64,000 nucleotides of DNA from Polaribacter sp. (GTDB taxonomy: Bacteria > Bacteroidota > Bacteroidia > Flavobacteriales > Flavobacteriaceae), in NCBI GenBank assembly GCA_028343155.1, contig JAOLXX010000002.1, forward strand, positions 62,001-126,000. Direction: 5' to 3'. Of the stretch, positions 44,668 to 54,245 are shown in pieces. The notes beneath the pieces were generated by a model. That model searched no databases, was not told the origin of the DNA, and saw nothing but the letters and a program-made list of their open reading frames with translations. Position 1 is the first letter of the stretch, and each line of letters begins with the position of its first letter. Position numbers and translations under genes: made by a program.

Positions 44668-45543
44668 ATGCAGAAATTTATTGGAACTGGAGTTGCGTTG
44701 ATTACCCCTTTTAAAAAAGATTTAAGTGTAGATTTTGATGCACTTGTAAAGTTGGTAAACTACAATATTGAAAACGGAACAGACTATCTAGTTATTAATG
44801 GTACAACCGCTGAAAGTGCTACAATTACAGCCGAAGAAAAGCAAGAAATCATACAGGTCATTATCAATACAAATAACAGTCGATTGCCCTTGGTTTTAGG
44901 TGTTGGAGGTAATAATACGGCGTTGGTTGTTGCAGAATTAAAAACAAGAGACTTTACAGGTTTGGATGGAATTCTTTCTGTAGCACCCTATTACAGTAAA
45001 CCAACTCAGGAAGGATTTTATCAGCATTTTAAAGCCATTGCAGAAGCTACAGATCTACCTATAATTTTGTATAATGTTCCTGGTAGAACTGCTAAAAATA
45101 TGGAACCTGCTACTACTTTACGTTTGGCAAAAGATTTCGATAATATTGTAGCCGTTAAAGAAGCAGGAAATAATAAACAACAATATTATACTTTATTAAA
45201 AGACAAGCCAGCAGATTTTTTAATTATATCTGGAGATGATGATCTAGCATTGGGTGTTGCCTTAGCAGGTGGTGCTGGAGTGATTTCTGTTATTGGACAA
45301 GCATTTCCAAAGCAGTTTTCTACCATGATCAATCATGGATTGCAAGGGAATAATAAAGAAGGTTATGCACTTCATTATAAAATGATGGATATTGTAGACT
45401 ACATTTTTGAAGAAAATAATCCTGCAGGAATAAAAGAAGTTTTACAAGTGTTAACTATTTGTAGTAATGAAGTTCGTTTGCCTTTAGTAAAAGCAAGTGC
45501 GCCGTTGAGTGCTAAAATCACTAAATTTGTTTTAGATTTTTAG
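44668..45543 (+). CDS. dapA: 4-hydroxy-tetrahydrodipicolinate synthase
   Basis: A 291-residue TIM-barrel aldolase that condenses pyruvate with aspartate semialdehyde, the first committed step to diaminopimelate and lysine. The Schiff-base lysine is K164 in VAVKEAGNN, and the proton-relay Tyr is Y135 in LYNVPGRT. The N-terminal [10 protein letters not shown] and the [12 protein letters not shown] pair are typical; the latter replaces the more common GTTGE(S/A) with GTTAES, as in other Bacteroidetes. The partner gene dapD is 10 kb downstream. It is probably transcribed alone or with DUF6913. Confidence 0.96.
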   Translation: MQKFIGTGVALITPFKKDLSVDFDALVKLVNYNIENGTDYLVINGTTAESATITAEEKQEIIQVIINTNNSRLPLVLGVGGNNTALVVAELKTRDFTGLDGILSVAPYYSKPTQEGFYQHFKAIAEATDLPIILYNVPGRTAKNMEPATTLRLAKDFDNIVAVKEAGNNKQQYYTLLKDKPADFLIISGDDDLALGVALAGGAGVISVIGQAFPKQFSTMINHGLQGNNKEGYALHYKMMDIVDYIFEENNPAGIKEVLQVLTICSNEVRLPLVKASAPLSAKITKFVLDF

Positions 45544-45731
45544 TGATTGACCCTGCCTGAAACTATAAAAAAGAAGCGCTTATCATTTTTTAAAAAAACG
45601 ACCTCAAAAAGTTGAATTAATATTAACAAATCTTTAGTAACAATTAATCGCTTTACTAAGGTTTTTTGTAGATAATTGTACTGCACAATTTACTGTGTAA
45701 AAAAACGTTTTATTAATCCATATTTAATCAC

Positions 45732-45739
45732 TAATTTTG
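45732..45739 (+). promoter_or_regulatory. -7 box before bamD
   Basis: TAATTTTG fits TAnnTTTG and ends five bases before the bamD ATG (GCACGATG), so the transcript would be nearly leaderless. The gap from dapA (200 bp) supports a separate promoter. Confidence 0.45.
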
Positions 45740-45743
45740 CACG

Positions 45744-46604
45744 ATGCAAAAAATTAAAAATTTAGCGTGTTTATTGATGTTTTCACTTGTCTTATTGTCC
45801 TGTGGTGAATATCAGAAAGTATTAAACAAAGGTACCGCCGAAGAGCAATATAAAATGGCGAACAAAATGTACGAAAGTAATAAGTACAGTAAAGCTTTGC
45901 GGTTGTTTGAGAAAATTACACCAACCTACAGAGGAAAACCTCAAATGGAACGAATCCAATTTATGGTTGCTCAATCAAATTTTAATGAGAAAAGTTATAG
46001 CACTTCTGGTTATTACTTTGATCGATTCGCTAAAAATTATCCAAAAAGTTCAAAGAAAGAAGAAGCCTCTTTTTTATCTGCTTATAGTTATAAATTAGCA
46101 TCACCGCGTTTTAGTTTAGATGCAACAGATACAAATAAAGCTTTAGAAGCATTTCAAACATTTATTGATACCTACCCAGATTCTGATAGAATTGAAGAGG
46201 CAAATACCCACTACAAAGAATTAAGATATAAGCTTCAAAAGAAATCTTTCGAAATTGCAAAAACCTATTATAGAACAGCTGATTATGATTTAAGAAATTA
46301 TAAATCTGCAATTCAGGCTTTTGATAATTTATTGTCAGATTATTTAGGTTCAGAATTTAAAGAGGAAGCTTATTATTACCGATTAAAAGCGGCACATGAT
46401 TTTGTTTTAAAAAGTACAGTAAGAAGAAAACCGGAACGTATTAAAGATGCTATTGAAGCATACGAAAAACTGAAAAGAAACTTTCCTGAATCTAAATTTA
46501 TGGAAGCTTCTAATGAAATGTTAGCGACTTTAGATGCAACAGAAAAAGAGGTAGCAGCGATATTTGCAAAACAAAAAGAATTTAAAAGTTCACAAAAGAA
46601 ATAA
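45744..46604 (+). CDS. bamD: Outer membrane assembly lipoprotein BamD
   Basis: A 286-residue lipoprotein (signal ending VLLSCGEYQKV) of the Bam complex, which folds barrel proteins into the outer membrane. Five TPR-like helix pairs follow: EEQYKMANKMYESNKYSKAL, MVAQSNFNEKSYSTSGYYFDRF, TNKALEAFQTFIDTYPDS, YKSAIQAFDNLLSDY and RIKDAIEAYEKLKRNFPES. YPKSSKKEEASFLSAYS is the usual BamD hallmark. The C-terminus is a charged helix. The omega-like gene follows 7 bp later, then coaBC, so these form an operon. Confidence 0.94.
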   Translation: MQKIKNLACLLMFSLVLLSCGEYQKVLNKGTAEEQYKMANKMYESNKYSKALRLFEKITPTYRGKPQMERIQFMVAQSNFNEKSYSTSGYYFDRFAKNYPKSSKKEEASFLSAYSYKLASPRFSLDATDTNKALEAFQTFIDTYPDSDRIEEANTHYKELRYKLQKKSFEIAKTYYRTADYDLRNYKSAIQAFDNLLSDYLGSEFKEEAYYYRLKAAHDFVLKSTVRRKPERIKDAIEAYEKLKRNFPESKFMEASNEMLATLDATEKEVAAIFAKQKEFKSSQKK

Positions 46605-46611
46605 ACGAATT

Positions 46612-46932
46612 ATGGATTACAAAGACACAAAAGCAGTATTGAGTACGATTACTTATGATAAAAATGAAATTGAAGCTCCTACACAAAATATTTATGAAGC
46701 AATTTCTATAATTGCTAAAAGAGCAAATCAAGTAAGTGGTGACTTAAAGAAAGAATTAGTTGATAAATTAGAAGAGTTTGCAACTTTTAATGATAGCTTA
46801 GAAGAAGTTTTTGAAAATAAAGAGCAAATAGAAGTTTCTAAATTTTACGAAAGATTACCAAAACCAACAGCGATTGCAGTTGAAGAGTGGTTAAACAATA
46901 AAGTATATTTTAGAAACCCAGACACTGAATAA
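46612..46932 (+). CDS. rpoZ: RNA polymerase omega-like subunit (Bacteroidetes type)
   Basis: A 106-residue protein of the RpoZ-like family found in Bacteroidetes between bamD and coaBC. The omega core is visible in NIYEAISIIAKRANQVSGDLKKELVDKLEEFA, matching the usual ALVLVVAKRARQI-type helix; it is followed by an acidic linker and PKPTAIAVEEWLNNKVYFRN. Omega helps assemble beta' into the polymerase. The ORF track starts 16 codons upstream inside bamD; the ATG at 46612 (MDYKDTKA) is the sensible start. Its stop overlaps the coaBC start by one base (TAATG). Confidence 0.8.
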   Translation: MDYKDTKAVLSTITYDKNEIEAPTQNIYEAISIIAKRANQVSGDLKKELVDKLEEFATFNDSLEEVFENKEQIEVSKFYERLPKPTAIAVEEWLNNKVYFRNPDTE

Positions 46933-48149
46933 TGTTTGTCTTAAGTGGTAAAAAAATTCTTTTAGGAATTACTGCTGGAATTGCTGCATACAAAACAGCT
47001 AGTTTAGTTCGTTTATTTATAAAATCAGGCGCAGAAGTCAAAGTTATTATGACTCCTGCGTCTAAAGACTTTATAACACCTCTCACACTTTCTACACTTT
47101 CGAAGAACCCTGTTCACTCTACTTTTTATAATACAGAAGAAGAAAATGAACAGTGGAATAATCATGTAGATTTAGGGCTTTGGGCAGATTATTTTGTAGT
47201 TGCGCCAGCAACAGCAAATACACTCTCAAAAATGGCCAATGGTACTTGTGATAACTTATTGTTAGCAACCTATTTATCAGCGAAATGTCCTGTTTATTTT
47301 GCACCTGCAATGGATTTAGACATGTATATTCACCCTTCTACAAAAGAAAATTTAGCTACCTTAAAATCTTTTGGAAACACAATTATTCCTGCAACTTCAG
47401 GAGAGTTAGCAAGTGGTTTAGTAGGAGAAGGTAGAATGGCAGAACCTGCTGATATTGTTTCCTTTATAGAAAAAGATATTTTATCATCTTTGCCTTTAAA
47501 AGGAAAGAAATTGCTACTTACTGCTGGTCCAACCTACGAAGCAATAGACCCTGTTCGTTTTATTGGAAATTATTCTTCTGGCAAAATGGGTTTTGCAATT
47601 GCAGAAGCAGCTGCTAATTTAGGTGCTGAGGTCTATTTAATTTCGGGTCCAAGTAATCAGCAAACAAAAAACGTTTTAATAAAAAAAATAGATGTAGTAT
47701 CTGCTGAAGAGATGTACGAAGCTGCGCATAGCTATTTTAAACAGGTAGATATTGCGATTCTTTCTGCTGCAGTTGCAGATTATAAATCAAAAAATATAGT
47801 TACCCAGAAAATAAAAAAGAAGGATGCTACGTTAAATATTGAGTTAATACCTACTAAAGACATTTTAGCTTCTTTGGGTGAAATAAAACAACAGCAGTTT
47901 TTAGTTGGTTTTGCATTAGAAACTGATAACGAGTTAGAAAACGCAAAAAGTAAACTAAAGAGAAAAAATTTAGATGCAATTGTATTAAACTCTTTACAAG
48001 ATGAAGGAGCTGGTTTTGCAACCGAGACAAATAAAATTACTATCATTGATAAAAATTTGAAAGAAAAATCTTTTAAATTAAAATCGAAATTGGCTGTTGC
48101 GAAAGATATTATGAACGAAATCGTAATTAGCATTAGGGATCAGGAATAA
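46932..48149 (+). CDS. coaBC: Bifunctional phosphopantothenoylcysteine decarboxylase/synthetase
   Basis: A 405-residue bifunctional enzyme of coenzyme A synthesis. The N-terminal CoaC flavoprotein (1-180) begins KKILLGITAGIAAYK, with HVDLGLWADYFVVAPATANTLSKMANGTCDNLL and FAPAMDLDMY around the active site. The C-terminal CoaB domain (185-405) has LLTAGPTYEAIDPVRFIGNYSSGKMG and AAVADYKSK, which join cysteine to phosphopantothenate using CTP. It is translationally coupled to the omega gene upstream and followed after 83 bp by porD. Confidence 0.95.
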   Translation: MFVLSGKKILLGITAGIAAYKTASLVRLFIKSGAEVKVIMTPASKDFITPLTLSTLSKNPVHSTFYNTEEENEQWNNHVDLGLWADYFVVAPATANTLSKMANGTCDNLLLATYLSAKCPVYFAPAMDLDMYIHPSTKENLATLKSFGNTIIPATSGELASGLVGEGRMAEPADIVSFIEKDILSSLPLKGKKLLLTAGPTYEAIDPVRFIGNYSSGKMGFAIAEAAANLGAEVYLISGPSNQQTKNVLIKKIDVVSAEEMYEAAHSYFKQVDIAILSAAVADYKSKNIVTQKIKKKDATLNIELIPTKDILASLGEIKQQQFLVGFALETDNELENAKSKLKRKNLDAIVLNSLQDEGAGFATETNKITIIDKNLKEKSFKLKSKLAVAKDIMNEIVISIRDQE

Positions 48150-48232
48150 ATAGAATTTGAATGTAGAGCGTATAGAAAGTTCTTGTTTTTTTGTTTTATT
48201 TCCAGTTTCTAAAAATATAAAATCTAAAAAAA

Positions 48233-49123
48233 ATGCATAAACTTATATTCTTTTTTCTGATCTTATTTTCAGTTTCTTTAACCCAATCACAAGAATTAAA
48301 TTGTTTGGTTACAGTCAATTATAATCAAGTTCAAGGCTCAAATACTCAGGTTTTTAAAACTCTGCAAAAATCGTTGTCGGAGTTTATAAATCAAACAGAA
48401 TGGACGGATGAAAGCGTAGAACCTGCCGAAAGAATAGACTGTGCTCTAACCATTATTATAACTTCTAGAGATGCAAATACTTTTACTTCAACAATACAAA
48501 TCCAATCCACTAGACCCGTTTTTGGTGTTACTTATGCAACACCTATATTGAATTTAAAAGACAATGATTTTAACTTTAAATACAACGAGTTTGATCCATT
48601 AATTTATAATAAAAACTCATTTGATAGTAATCTAATTTCTACCATCGTTTTTTATATGAATGTTATTCTTGGTGCAGATGCAGATACTTTTAAAAAGAAC
48701 GGAGGAGAAGCCTATTTAAAAGAAGCTCAGAACGTAATGTTGCAAGCACAGCAAAGTGGCTTAGGTGCTTGGCAAAATGTAGTAGGGAAACAGAATCGTT
48801 TTTCATTGATTGATAATTTATTATCACCAAAATTAACTGACTTTAGAACAGCAACTTATAACTATCATAGAAAAGGATTTGATGCTTTTTCAAACAATAA
48901 AAAAAATGCAAAACAAACGATAGAAAATGCTGTGATCTCTTTGGAAAAAATCTATAACAAAACGGTAGGTAACTATTTAATTCGTTTGTTTTTTGATGCA
49001 AAAGCAGACGAAATTGTAAATATATATTCTGATGGCCCTGTTACAAGAAATCAAAATAAACTTACGCAAGTACTCAAGAAAATATCTCCAAACAATAATT
49101 CTAAGTGGAGAAAGATTAAATAA
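48233..49123 (+). CDS. porD: Type IX secretion-associated protein PorD (DUF4835)
   Basis: A 296-residue exported protein of the DUF4835 family, named PorD in annotation of T9SS-bearing Bacteroidetes. A signal peptide ends at SLTQSQ; conserved strings are ELNCLVTVNYNQVQGSN, KTLQKSLSEFINQTEWT, RPVFGVTYATPILNLKDNDFNF and EFDPLIYNKNSFDSNL. It is periplasmic or outer membrane associated, with an uncertain mechanical role. Its presence agrees with the T9SS sorting domains on three proteins of this window. It sits between coaBC and recN, the usual place in the family. Confidence 0.88.
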   Translation: MHKLIFFFLILFSVSLTQSQELNCLVTVNYNQVQGSNTQVFKTLQKSLSEFINQTEWTDESVEPAERIDCALTIIITSRDANTFTSTIQIQSTRPVFGVTYATPILNLKDNDFNFKYNEFDPLIYNKNSFDSNLISTIVFYMNVILGADADTFKKNGGEAYLKEAQNVMLQAQQSGLGAWQNVVGKQNRFSLIDNLLSPKLTDFRTATYNYHRKGFDAFSNNKKNAKQTIENAVISLEKIYNKTVGNYLIRLFFDAKADEIVNIYSDGPVTRNQNKLTQVLKKISPNNNSKWRKIK

Positions 49124-49178
49124 AACATTAATTTTGATGCAATTTTCACTAATTTTATTTTTCTAAAAATTAGTCAAT

Positions 49179-50831
49179 TTGTTAACACAACTTTCTATCA
49201 ATAACTACGCTTTAATCAATCATTTATCTATTGATTTCTCTTCAGGATTGTCCATTATTACGGGGGAAACAGGAGCAGGGAAGTCTATACTTTTAGGTGC
49301 TTTGGGGTTGGTTTTAGGGAACAGAGCAGATTTATCTTCCTTAAAAGATACCTCCAATAAATGTGTTGTAGAAGCAAAAGTGGCAATTTCAAACTATCAA
49401 TTACAAGATTTTTTTAAGGAAGTTGATTTAGATTACGAAGCAGAAACTATTATTAGAAGAGAGATTTTACCCTCAGGAAAATCAAGAGCTTTTGTAAATG
49501 ATACGCCCGTTACACTCACTGTTTTAAATGAATTGAGAGCGAAATTGATTGATGTGCATTCGCAACACCAAACCATACAGCTGTCTGATACGAATTTTCA
49601 GTTTTCTATTATTGATGCCTTGGCAAAAAATAAAGAAAGAATTGAATCCTACAAAAGAGGTTACAGTCAGCTAAATAATTTAAAAAAAGAGCATGCCCAA
49701 TTAGAAGCAAAACAGCTTGAGGCAAATCAACAATATGATTATAATTTGCACCTGTTTAAAGAACTAGAAGCTGCAAATATTCAAGTTGATGAACAACAAA
49801 TTTTAGAAGAAAAATTAGAGATATTAAATAACATAGAAGAAATAAAAAGTAATTTATCTGAGGCCATCGGAATTACAAATACGGAGGAAATTGGAATCCA
49901 AAGTTTACTAAGTACTCTAGAAAATAGACTCACAAAAATTGCCTCTTTCTCAAGAGAATATCAAGAAATTTCCGAAAGAATTACTTCTGTAAAAATTGAA
50001 ATTGATGATATTGTTGCTGAATTAGAAACGGCCAATGAACTCGTAGATTTCAATCCAAATGAAGCAGAAGAAATTAATGATCGATTGCAATTGTTGTATA
50101 ATTTACAACAGAAACATCAAGCACATTCTAATCAAGAGCTCATCAAAATTTTTGAAGAACTCTCAAACAAAGTAGCGCAAGTAGCAACTGCAGACGAACT
50201 AATCGAACAAAAACAAAACGAAATAATTTTAGTGATAGAGAAATTAGATAAAGTTGCCAGCTTAATTTCTAGCGCACGAAATCATGCCACACCAAAATTA
50301 ACCAAAGAGTTACAAGTTTTATTAATGGATTTAGGAATGGAAAACGCCCGTTTCTCCATCAATATAACCCCAACAGATACGTATCATTCCAATGGGAAAG
50401 ATGCATTAGAATTCCTGTTTTCAGCAAATAAAGGAGGAAACTTTGGAGCGTTAAAGAAAGTAGCTTCTGGTGGAGAATTATCAAGAATTATGTTGACTGT
50501 TAAAAAAGTATTATCAGCAAATACACAATTACCCACCATCATTTTTGATGAAATTGATACAGGAGTTTCTGGAGAAGTATCCAATAAGATAGCTGCTATT
50601 ATGCAGCAAATGAGTAACGATTTGCAAGTAATTGCAATTACACATTTACCACAAATTGCAGCAAAAGGAAGCCATCATTACAAAGTGTATAAAGAAGAAA
50701 TAAACGGAGTTACTACGACCAACTTGAAGCAATTATCAACAGACGAAAGGATTATTGAAATTGCAGAAATGTTAAGTGGAAAAGACATCTCTGAAACAGC
50801 ACTTACGCATGCAAAAGAATTGTTGCGTTAG
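49179..50831 (+). CDS. recN: DNA repair protein RecN
   Basis: A 550-residue SMC-like ATPase that acts early in double-strand break repair. The N-terminal head has Walker A GETGAGKS at 29-36 and the Q-loop region HSQHQTIQLSD. A coiled-coil spans about 155-370. The C-terminal head has signature ASGGELSRIMLTVKKVL and Walker B TIIFDEIDTGVSG, then an H-loop VIAITHLPQIAA. The start is TTG at 49179, giving the typical MLTQLSINNYALI beginning; no ATG is available there. fabI begins 50 bp downstream. Confidence 0.95.
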   Translation: MLTQLSINNYALINHLSIDFSSGLSIITGETGAGKSILLGALGLVLGNRADLSSLKDTSNKCVVEAKVAISNYQLQDFFKEVDLDYEAETIIRREILPSGKSRAFVNDTPVTLTVLNELRAKLIDVHSQHQTIQLSDTNFQFSIIDALAKNKERIESYKRGYSQLNNLKKEHAQLEAKQLEANQQYDYNLHLFKELEAANIQVDEQQILEEKLEILNNIEEIKSNLSEAIGITNTEEIGIQSLLSTLENRLTKIASFSREYQEISERITSVKIEIDDIVAELETANELVDFNPNEAEEINDRLQLLYNLQQKHQAHSNQELIKIFEELSNKVAQVATADELIEQKQNEIILVIEKLDKVASLISSARNHATPKLTKELQVLLMDLGMENARFSINITPTDTYHSNGKDALEFLFSANKGGNFGALKKVASGGELSRIMLTVKKVLSANTQLPTIIFDEIDTGVSGEVSNKIAAIMQQMSNDLQVIAITHLPQIAAKGSHHYKVYKEEINGVTTTNLKQLSTDERIIEIAEMLSGKDISETALTHAKELLR

Positions 50832-50881
50832 TTTTAAAAACAAGAAGTAAGTTCCAACAACCAAACAACCAATCTACGACT

Positions 50882-51688
50882 ATGTACAATTTATTAAAAG
50901 GAAAAAAAGGAATTATTTTTGGCGCTTTAAACCAACATTCAATTGCTTGGAAAACGGCCCAAAGAGCACATGAAGAAGGTGCAGAATTTGTGTTAACAAA
51001 TGCACCGGCTGCAATGAGAATGGGAGAATTAGATGTTTTGGCAAAAAAAACAGGTTCACAAATTATTGCTGCAGATGCAACTTCTATCGATGATTTAGAA
51101 AACTTAGTAGAAAAATCTATGGAGATTCTGGGTGGTAAAATCGACTTTGTTTTACATTCAATAGGCATGTCAGTAAATGTTAGAAAAGGGAAGTCTTATA
51201 CAGATCCAAACTATGACTTTACCACAAAAGGCTGGGATGTTTCTGCTGTTTCTTTTCATAAACTATTAAATGTTCTATACAAAAAAGAAGCCATGAATCC
51301 ATGGGGATCTATCGTTGCCCTGACTTATATGGCCGCACAGAGATCCTTCCCCGATTATAATGATATGGCAGATAATAAAGCTTATTTAGAGTCTATTGCT
51401 AGAAGTTTTGGCTATTTTTTTGGTAGAGATCATAAAGTACGAGTCAATACAATTTCCCAATCACCAACGCCAACAACAGCTGGAACAGGTGTAAAAGGAT
51501 TCGATGGTTTTATCACTTATTCAGAGAAAATGAGTCCACTTGGAAATGCAACGGCATTAGAGTGTGCAGATTATACGATTTCTATGTTTTCGGATTTGAC
51601 CAAGAAAGTAACCTTACAGAATTTATTTCATGATGGCGGATTCTCCAATATGGGGGTAAGTGATGCAGTTATGGAGCGGTTCGAATAA
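50882..51688 (+). CDS. fabI: Enoyl-ACP reductase
   Basis: A 268-residue SDR-fold enzyme that reduces enoyl-ACP to acyl-ACP, the last step of each fatty acid elongation round. The cofactor region is GKKGIIFGALNQHSIAWKTAQ, with the FabI-type spaced glycines. The catalytic pair is Y159 and K166 in DYNDMADNKAYLE (Y-x6-K). SQSPTPTTAGTGVKGFDG replaces the common GPIRTLAASGI loop, as in other Bacteroidetes FabI. It is the likely triclosan-class target in this organism. It lies in line with recN and may share its transcript. Confidence 0.94.
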   Translation: MYNLLKGKKGIIFGALNQHSIAWKTAQRAHEEGAEFVLTNAPAAMRMGELDVLAKKTGSQIIAADATSIDDLENLVEKSMEILGGKIDFVLHSIGMSVNVRKGKSYTDPNYDFTTKGWDVSAVSFHKLLNVLYKKEAMNPWGSIVALTYMAAQRSFPDYNDMADNKAYLESIARSFGYFFGRDHKVRVNTISQSPTPTTAGTGVKGFDGFITYSEKMSPLGNATALECADYTISMFSDLTKKVTLQNLFHDGGFSNMGVSDAVMERFE

Positions 51689-51696
51689 TTTTTTTT

Positions 51697-51772
51697 GAAG
51701 CTTATCCTGCTTTTGCTACTCGCTTTCCGCTCAAAAACGGGAGAGTTAAAACAGACCGCTCAATCAGGGCTA
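51697..51772. repeat. Decayed intergenic palindromic repeat after fabI
   Basis: GAAGCTTATCCTGCTTTTGC, a middle part with CGCTTTCCGCTC, and a right part CAATCAGGGCTA form a pattern that I recognise as a REP-like element common behind genes in Flavobacteriaceae. A short related palindrome is at 39106-39129. There is no coding potential. Confidence 0.5.
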
Positions 51773-51917
51773 AACTTGTTTGCCAACTTTCAGGATACAA
51801 AAAAATAAAAAGCATTTTTAAAGAGGACAGTTTTTAGAAATAAAATCTTTCAACTTTTTTAATTTTTCTACATTTACAATATCGTTTAAATCTACTTAAT
51901 TTTGAAACGCTCAAACT

Positions 51918-52877
51918 TTGAAACTTAAATTTTCTTTAATAATCCCTGTCTACAATCGTCCAAACGAAATTGACGAACTATTAGAAAGTCTTACAAAACA
52001 AGATTTCTCTGATGATTATGAGGTGCTGATTATTGAAGATGGTTCTACCGAGAAAAGTGATGTCATTGTTAAAAAATATAAAAGTAAGCTTACTTTAAAA
52101 TATTTTTTTCAAGAAAACAGTGGTGCAGGAGCAAGCCGAAATTTTGGAATGCAAAATGCATCTGGCACTTATTTTATTATTTTAGATTCAGATGTTTTGC
52201 TTCCAACTCAATATTTATCTGAAGTGAAAAAAAGTTTAGTAACTCATTTTACAGACGCTTTTGGAGGGCCTGATGCAGGGCATAAAAGTTTTACTTCGCT
52301 TCAAAAAGCAATTAATTATTCTATGACTTCCATGTTAACTACTGGCGGAATTCGTGGAATAAAAAAAGGTTTGGGGAAGTTTCAACCAAGAAGTTTCAAT
52401 TTTGGGATGTCGCAGAGAGCTTTTAATAAAACAAAAGGTTTTTCTAAAATGAAAAACGGAGAAGATATCGACTTAACGTTTCGTTTGTGGGAAAATGATT
52501 TTGAAACACAATTGATTGAAGAAGCATTTGTCTACCATAAAAGGAGAAGTTCTGCTCAACAATTTTTTAAACAAACATTCGGTTTTGGAAGGGCAAGACC
52601 AATTTTGAATAAAAAATATCCGCAAACAGCAAAACTAACCTATTGGTTTCCTTCTTTGTTCATTATAGGAATTGATGTCAGTATCATTTTAATGATTTTT
52701 GGTTATGATCAGTTATTATATTTCTACGGATACTATTTCTTGTTAATCTTCTTAGATTCTTTATTTAAAAATAAAAATTTATATGTTGCATTTTTAAGTA
52801 TGTTTACTTCTTTAACTCAATTTTTAGGCTATGGGTTGGGATTTTTAGAATCGAAGTTATATCCAAAGAAAAAATAG
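51918..52877 (+). CDS. Family 2 glycosyltransferase with membrane-anchored C-terminus
   Basis: A 319-residue GT2. The GT-A domain starts FSLIIPVYNRPNEIDELLESL, with VLIIEDGSTEKSD and the metal-binding ILDSDVLLP. The acceptor region contains FNFGMSQRAFNKTKGFSKMKNGEDIDLTFRLWE, a standard ED-type motif. Two or three membrane helices near the C-terminus (WFPSLFIIGIDVSIILMIF, LLYFYGYYFLLIFLD) anchor it. It probably adds a sugar to a lipid-linked glycan at the inner membrane; donor and acceptor cannot be told. The start is TTG at 51918, which gives the family-typical N-terminus. It is separate from the glycan cluster at 56-60 kb. Confidence 0.88.
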   Translation: MKLKFSLIIPVYNRPNEIDELLESLTKQDFSDDYEVLIIEDGSTEKSDVIVKKYKSKLTLKYFFQENSGAGASRNFGMQNASGTYFIILDSDVLLPTQYLSEVKKSLVTHFTDAFGGPDAGHKSFTSLQKAINYSMTSMLTTGGIRGIKKGLGKFQPRSFNFGMSQRAFNKTKGFSKMKNGEDIDLTFRLWENDFETQLIEEAFVYHKRRSSAQQFFKQTFGFGRARPILNKKYPQTAKLTYWFPSLFIIGIDVSIILMIFGYDQLLYFYGYYFLLIFLDSLFKNKNLYVAFLSMFTSLTQFLGYGLGFLESKLYPKKK

Positions 52878-52886
52878 GGTCTACAG

Positions 52887-52920
52887 TACCTCATAAGTTT
52901 TTTAAATCTTGTGATGTCTG
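52887..52920. repeat. Decayed copy of the ACCTCA...GAGGTC palindrome
   Basis: TACCTCATAAGTTTTTTAAA followed by TCTTGTGATGTC matches the element at 39187-39217 at most positions, with the stem broken by several changes. It lies between convergent genes. Confidence 0.45.
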
Positions 52921-52945
52921 AAATTTATAGGAACAAAGTTTTTTA

Positions 52946-53725
52946 TTATTTAAAAAACGCTTTAGATTCCTCCCAATACACATCCATTTCAGTCAAAGAC
53001 ATGTCAGAGAGTTCTTTGCCTTCTTTTTTAGCCGCTTTTTCTAGATACTGAAAACGATTGATAAATTTTTTGTTTGTTTTTTCTAAAGCATTTTCAGGGT
53101 TAACTCCAATAAAACGTGCGTAATTTATCATAGAAAATAATACGTCTCCAAATTCTTTTTCTGTATTCTCTTTGTTACCTGCTTTTATTTCTTCGTTTAA
53201 CTCTGTCAGTTCTTCTTGTACTTTTTCCCACACTTGTTCGGGTTTTTCCCAGTCAAAACCAACTCCTGCAACTTTTTCTTGAATTCTAGCCGCTTTTACA
53301 ACTGCAGGTAAACTTTTTGGGACACCTTCTAAAACAGAAGTACTACCTTCATTTAATTTTAGTTGCTCCCAATTACGTTTTACCTCTTCTTCATTTTTAA
53401 CAATTACATCACCATAAATATGAGGATGTCGGTGTATTAATTTGTCAGAAATAGCGGTGGCAACATCACCAATGTCAAACGCCTCTTTTTCGCTACCAAT
53501 TTTTGCATAAAATACGATGTGTAAGAGTACATCGCCCAATTCCTTTTTAATTTCTGGTAAATCATTATCTAAAATAGCATCGCCTAGCTCATAAGTTTCT
53601 TCAATAGTAAGATTACGTAAACTTTCTAAGGTTTGTTTTTTATCCCAAGGGCACTTCTCTCGAAGGTCGTCCATGATATCTAACAAACGGTTAAATGCTT
53701 TTAATTGCTCTTTTCTAGAATTCAT
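52946..53725 (-). CDS. mazG: Nucleoside triphosphate pyrophosphohydrolase
   Basis: A 259-residue MazG with two tandem MazG domains, which hydrolyse NTPs to NMP and PPi to clean the pool. Domain one has CPWDKKQTLESLRNLTIEETYELGDAI with the EExxE metal site and ELGDVLLHIVFYAKI. Domain two has EVQEEL-like QEELTELNEEI and EFGDVLFSMINYARF. The length fits the E. coli type. It is the last gene of a minus-strand run ruvX-def-DUF5606-mazG, 87 bp after DUF5606. Confidence 0.95.
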   Translation of the reverse strand: MNSRKEQLKAFNRLLDIMDDLREKCPWDKKQTLESLRNLTIEETYELGDAILDNDLPEIKKELGDVLLHIVFYAKIGSEKEAFDIGDVATAISDKLIHRHPHIYGDVIVKNEEEVKRNWEQLKLNEGSTSVLEGVPKSLPAVVKAARIQEKVAGVGFDWEKPEQVWEKVQEELTELNEEIKAGNKENTEKEFGDVLFSMINYARFIGVNPENALEKTNKKFINRFQYLEKAAKKEGKELSDMSLTEMDVYWEESKAFFK

Positions 53726-53812
53726 TTATGAGTTTCTAAGTTGTAAAATTAAAACGTGATACTTAAAATTGAAAGCTAAGACACTAAACTGCTTCTAATT
53801 AGAAAAATCTAT

Positions 53813-54232
53813 TTACTCTTTTACACTTTCTTTAGAAACTTCTTCCACTTTTGAAAAATCCATTCCTGCCTTTACCAATATATTAAACCATTGAATTACT
53901 TTTTTAATGTTTGATGCGTAGACTCTTTCTTCATCATAGTTTGGTAATACTTCAGTAAAAAAAGCAGTTAATTGTTTGCTATTTTCTTTGTGAGAAATTG
54001 CTTCTTTACCTGCTGTTTTTTCAAACATAGATGTAAAGATATCTAGCAAAGGCACATCTTCTTCGTAGGAGTAGATTGCAATATTTTCTAAAAGACTTAC
54101 GTTTTGAGTAGCATTAATTGCCAAACGTTTTTTTTCTATCAAAGACTCTGCAATTACTGCATTTTTTGATTGAGAGATTATCTGAAATAATCCTGGTCTA
54201 CCCGTTACTGATATAATTGTATTAAATTCCAT
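53813..54232 (-). CDS. DUF5606 family protein
   Basis: A 139-residue protein of the DUF5606 family found beside def in Flavobacteriaceae. The conserved start is MEFNTIISVTGRPGLFQIISQSKNAVIAESL, a small beta-barrel-like domain, then DVPLLDIFTSMFEK and a helical part ending VKAGMDFSK. The track start lies 11 codons upstream in the def overlap; the ATG at 54232 fits the family start. It lies 13 bp after def and is clearly co-transcribed. Function unknown; an RNA- or ribosome-linked role is only a guess from context. Confidence 0.8.
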   Translation of the reverse strand: MEFNTIISVTGRPGLFQIISQSKNAVIAESLIEKKRLAINATQNVSLLENIAIYSYEEDVPLLDIFTSMFEKTAGKEAISHKENSKQLTAFFTEVLPNYDEERVYASNIKKVIQWFNILVKAGMDFSKVEEVSKESVKE

Positions 54233-54245
54233 TGTTTTTTTTTGA

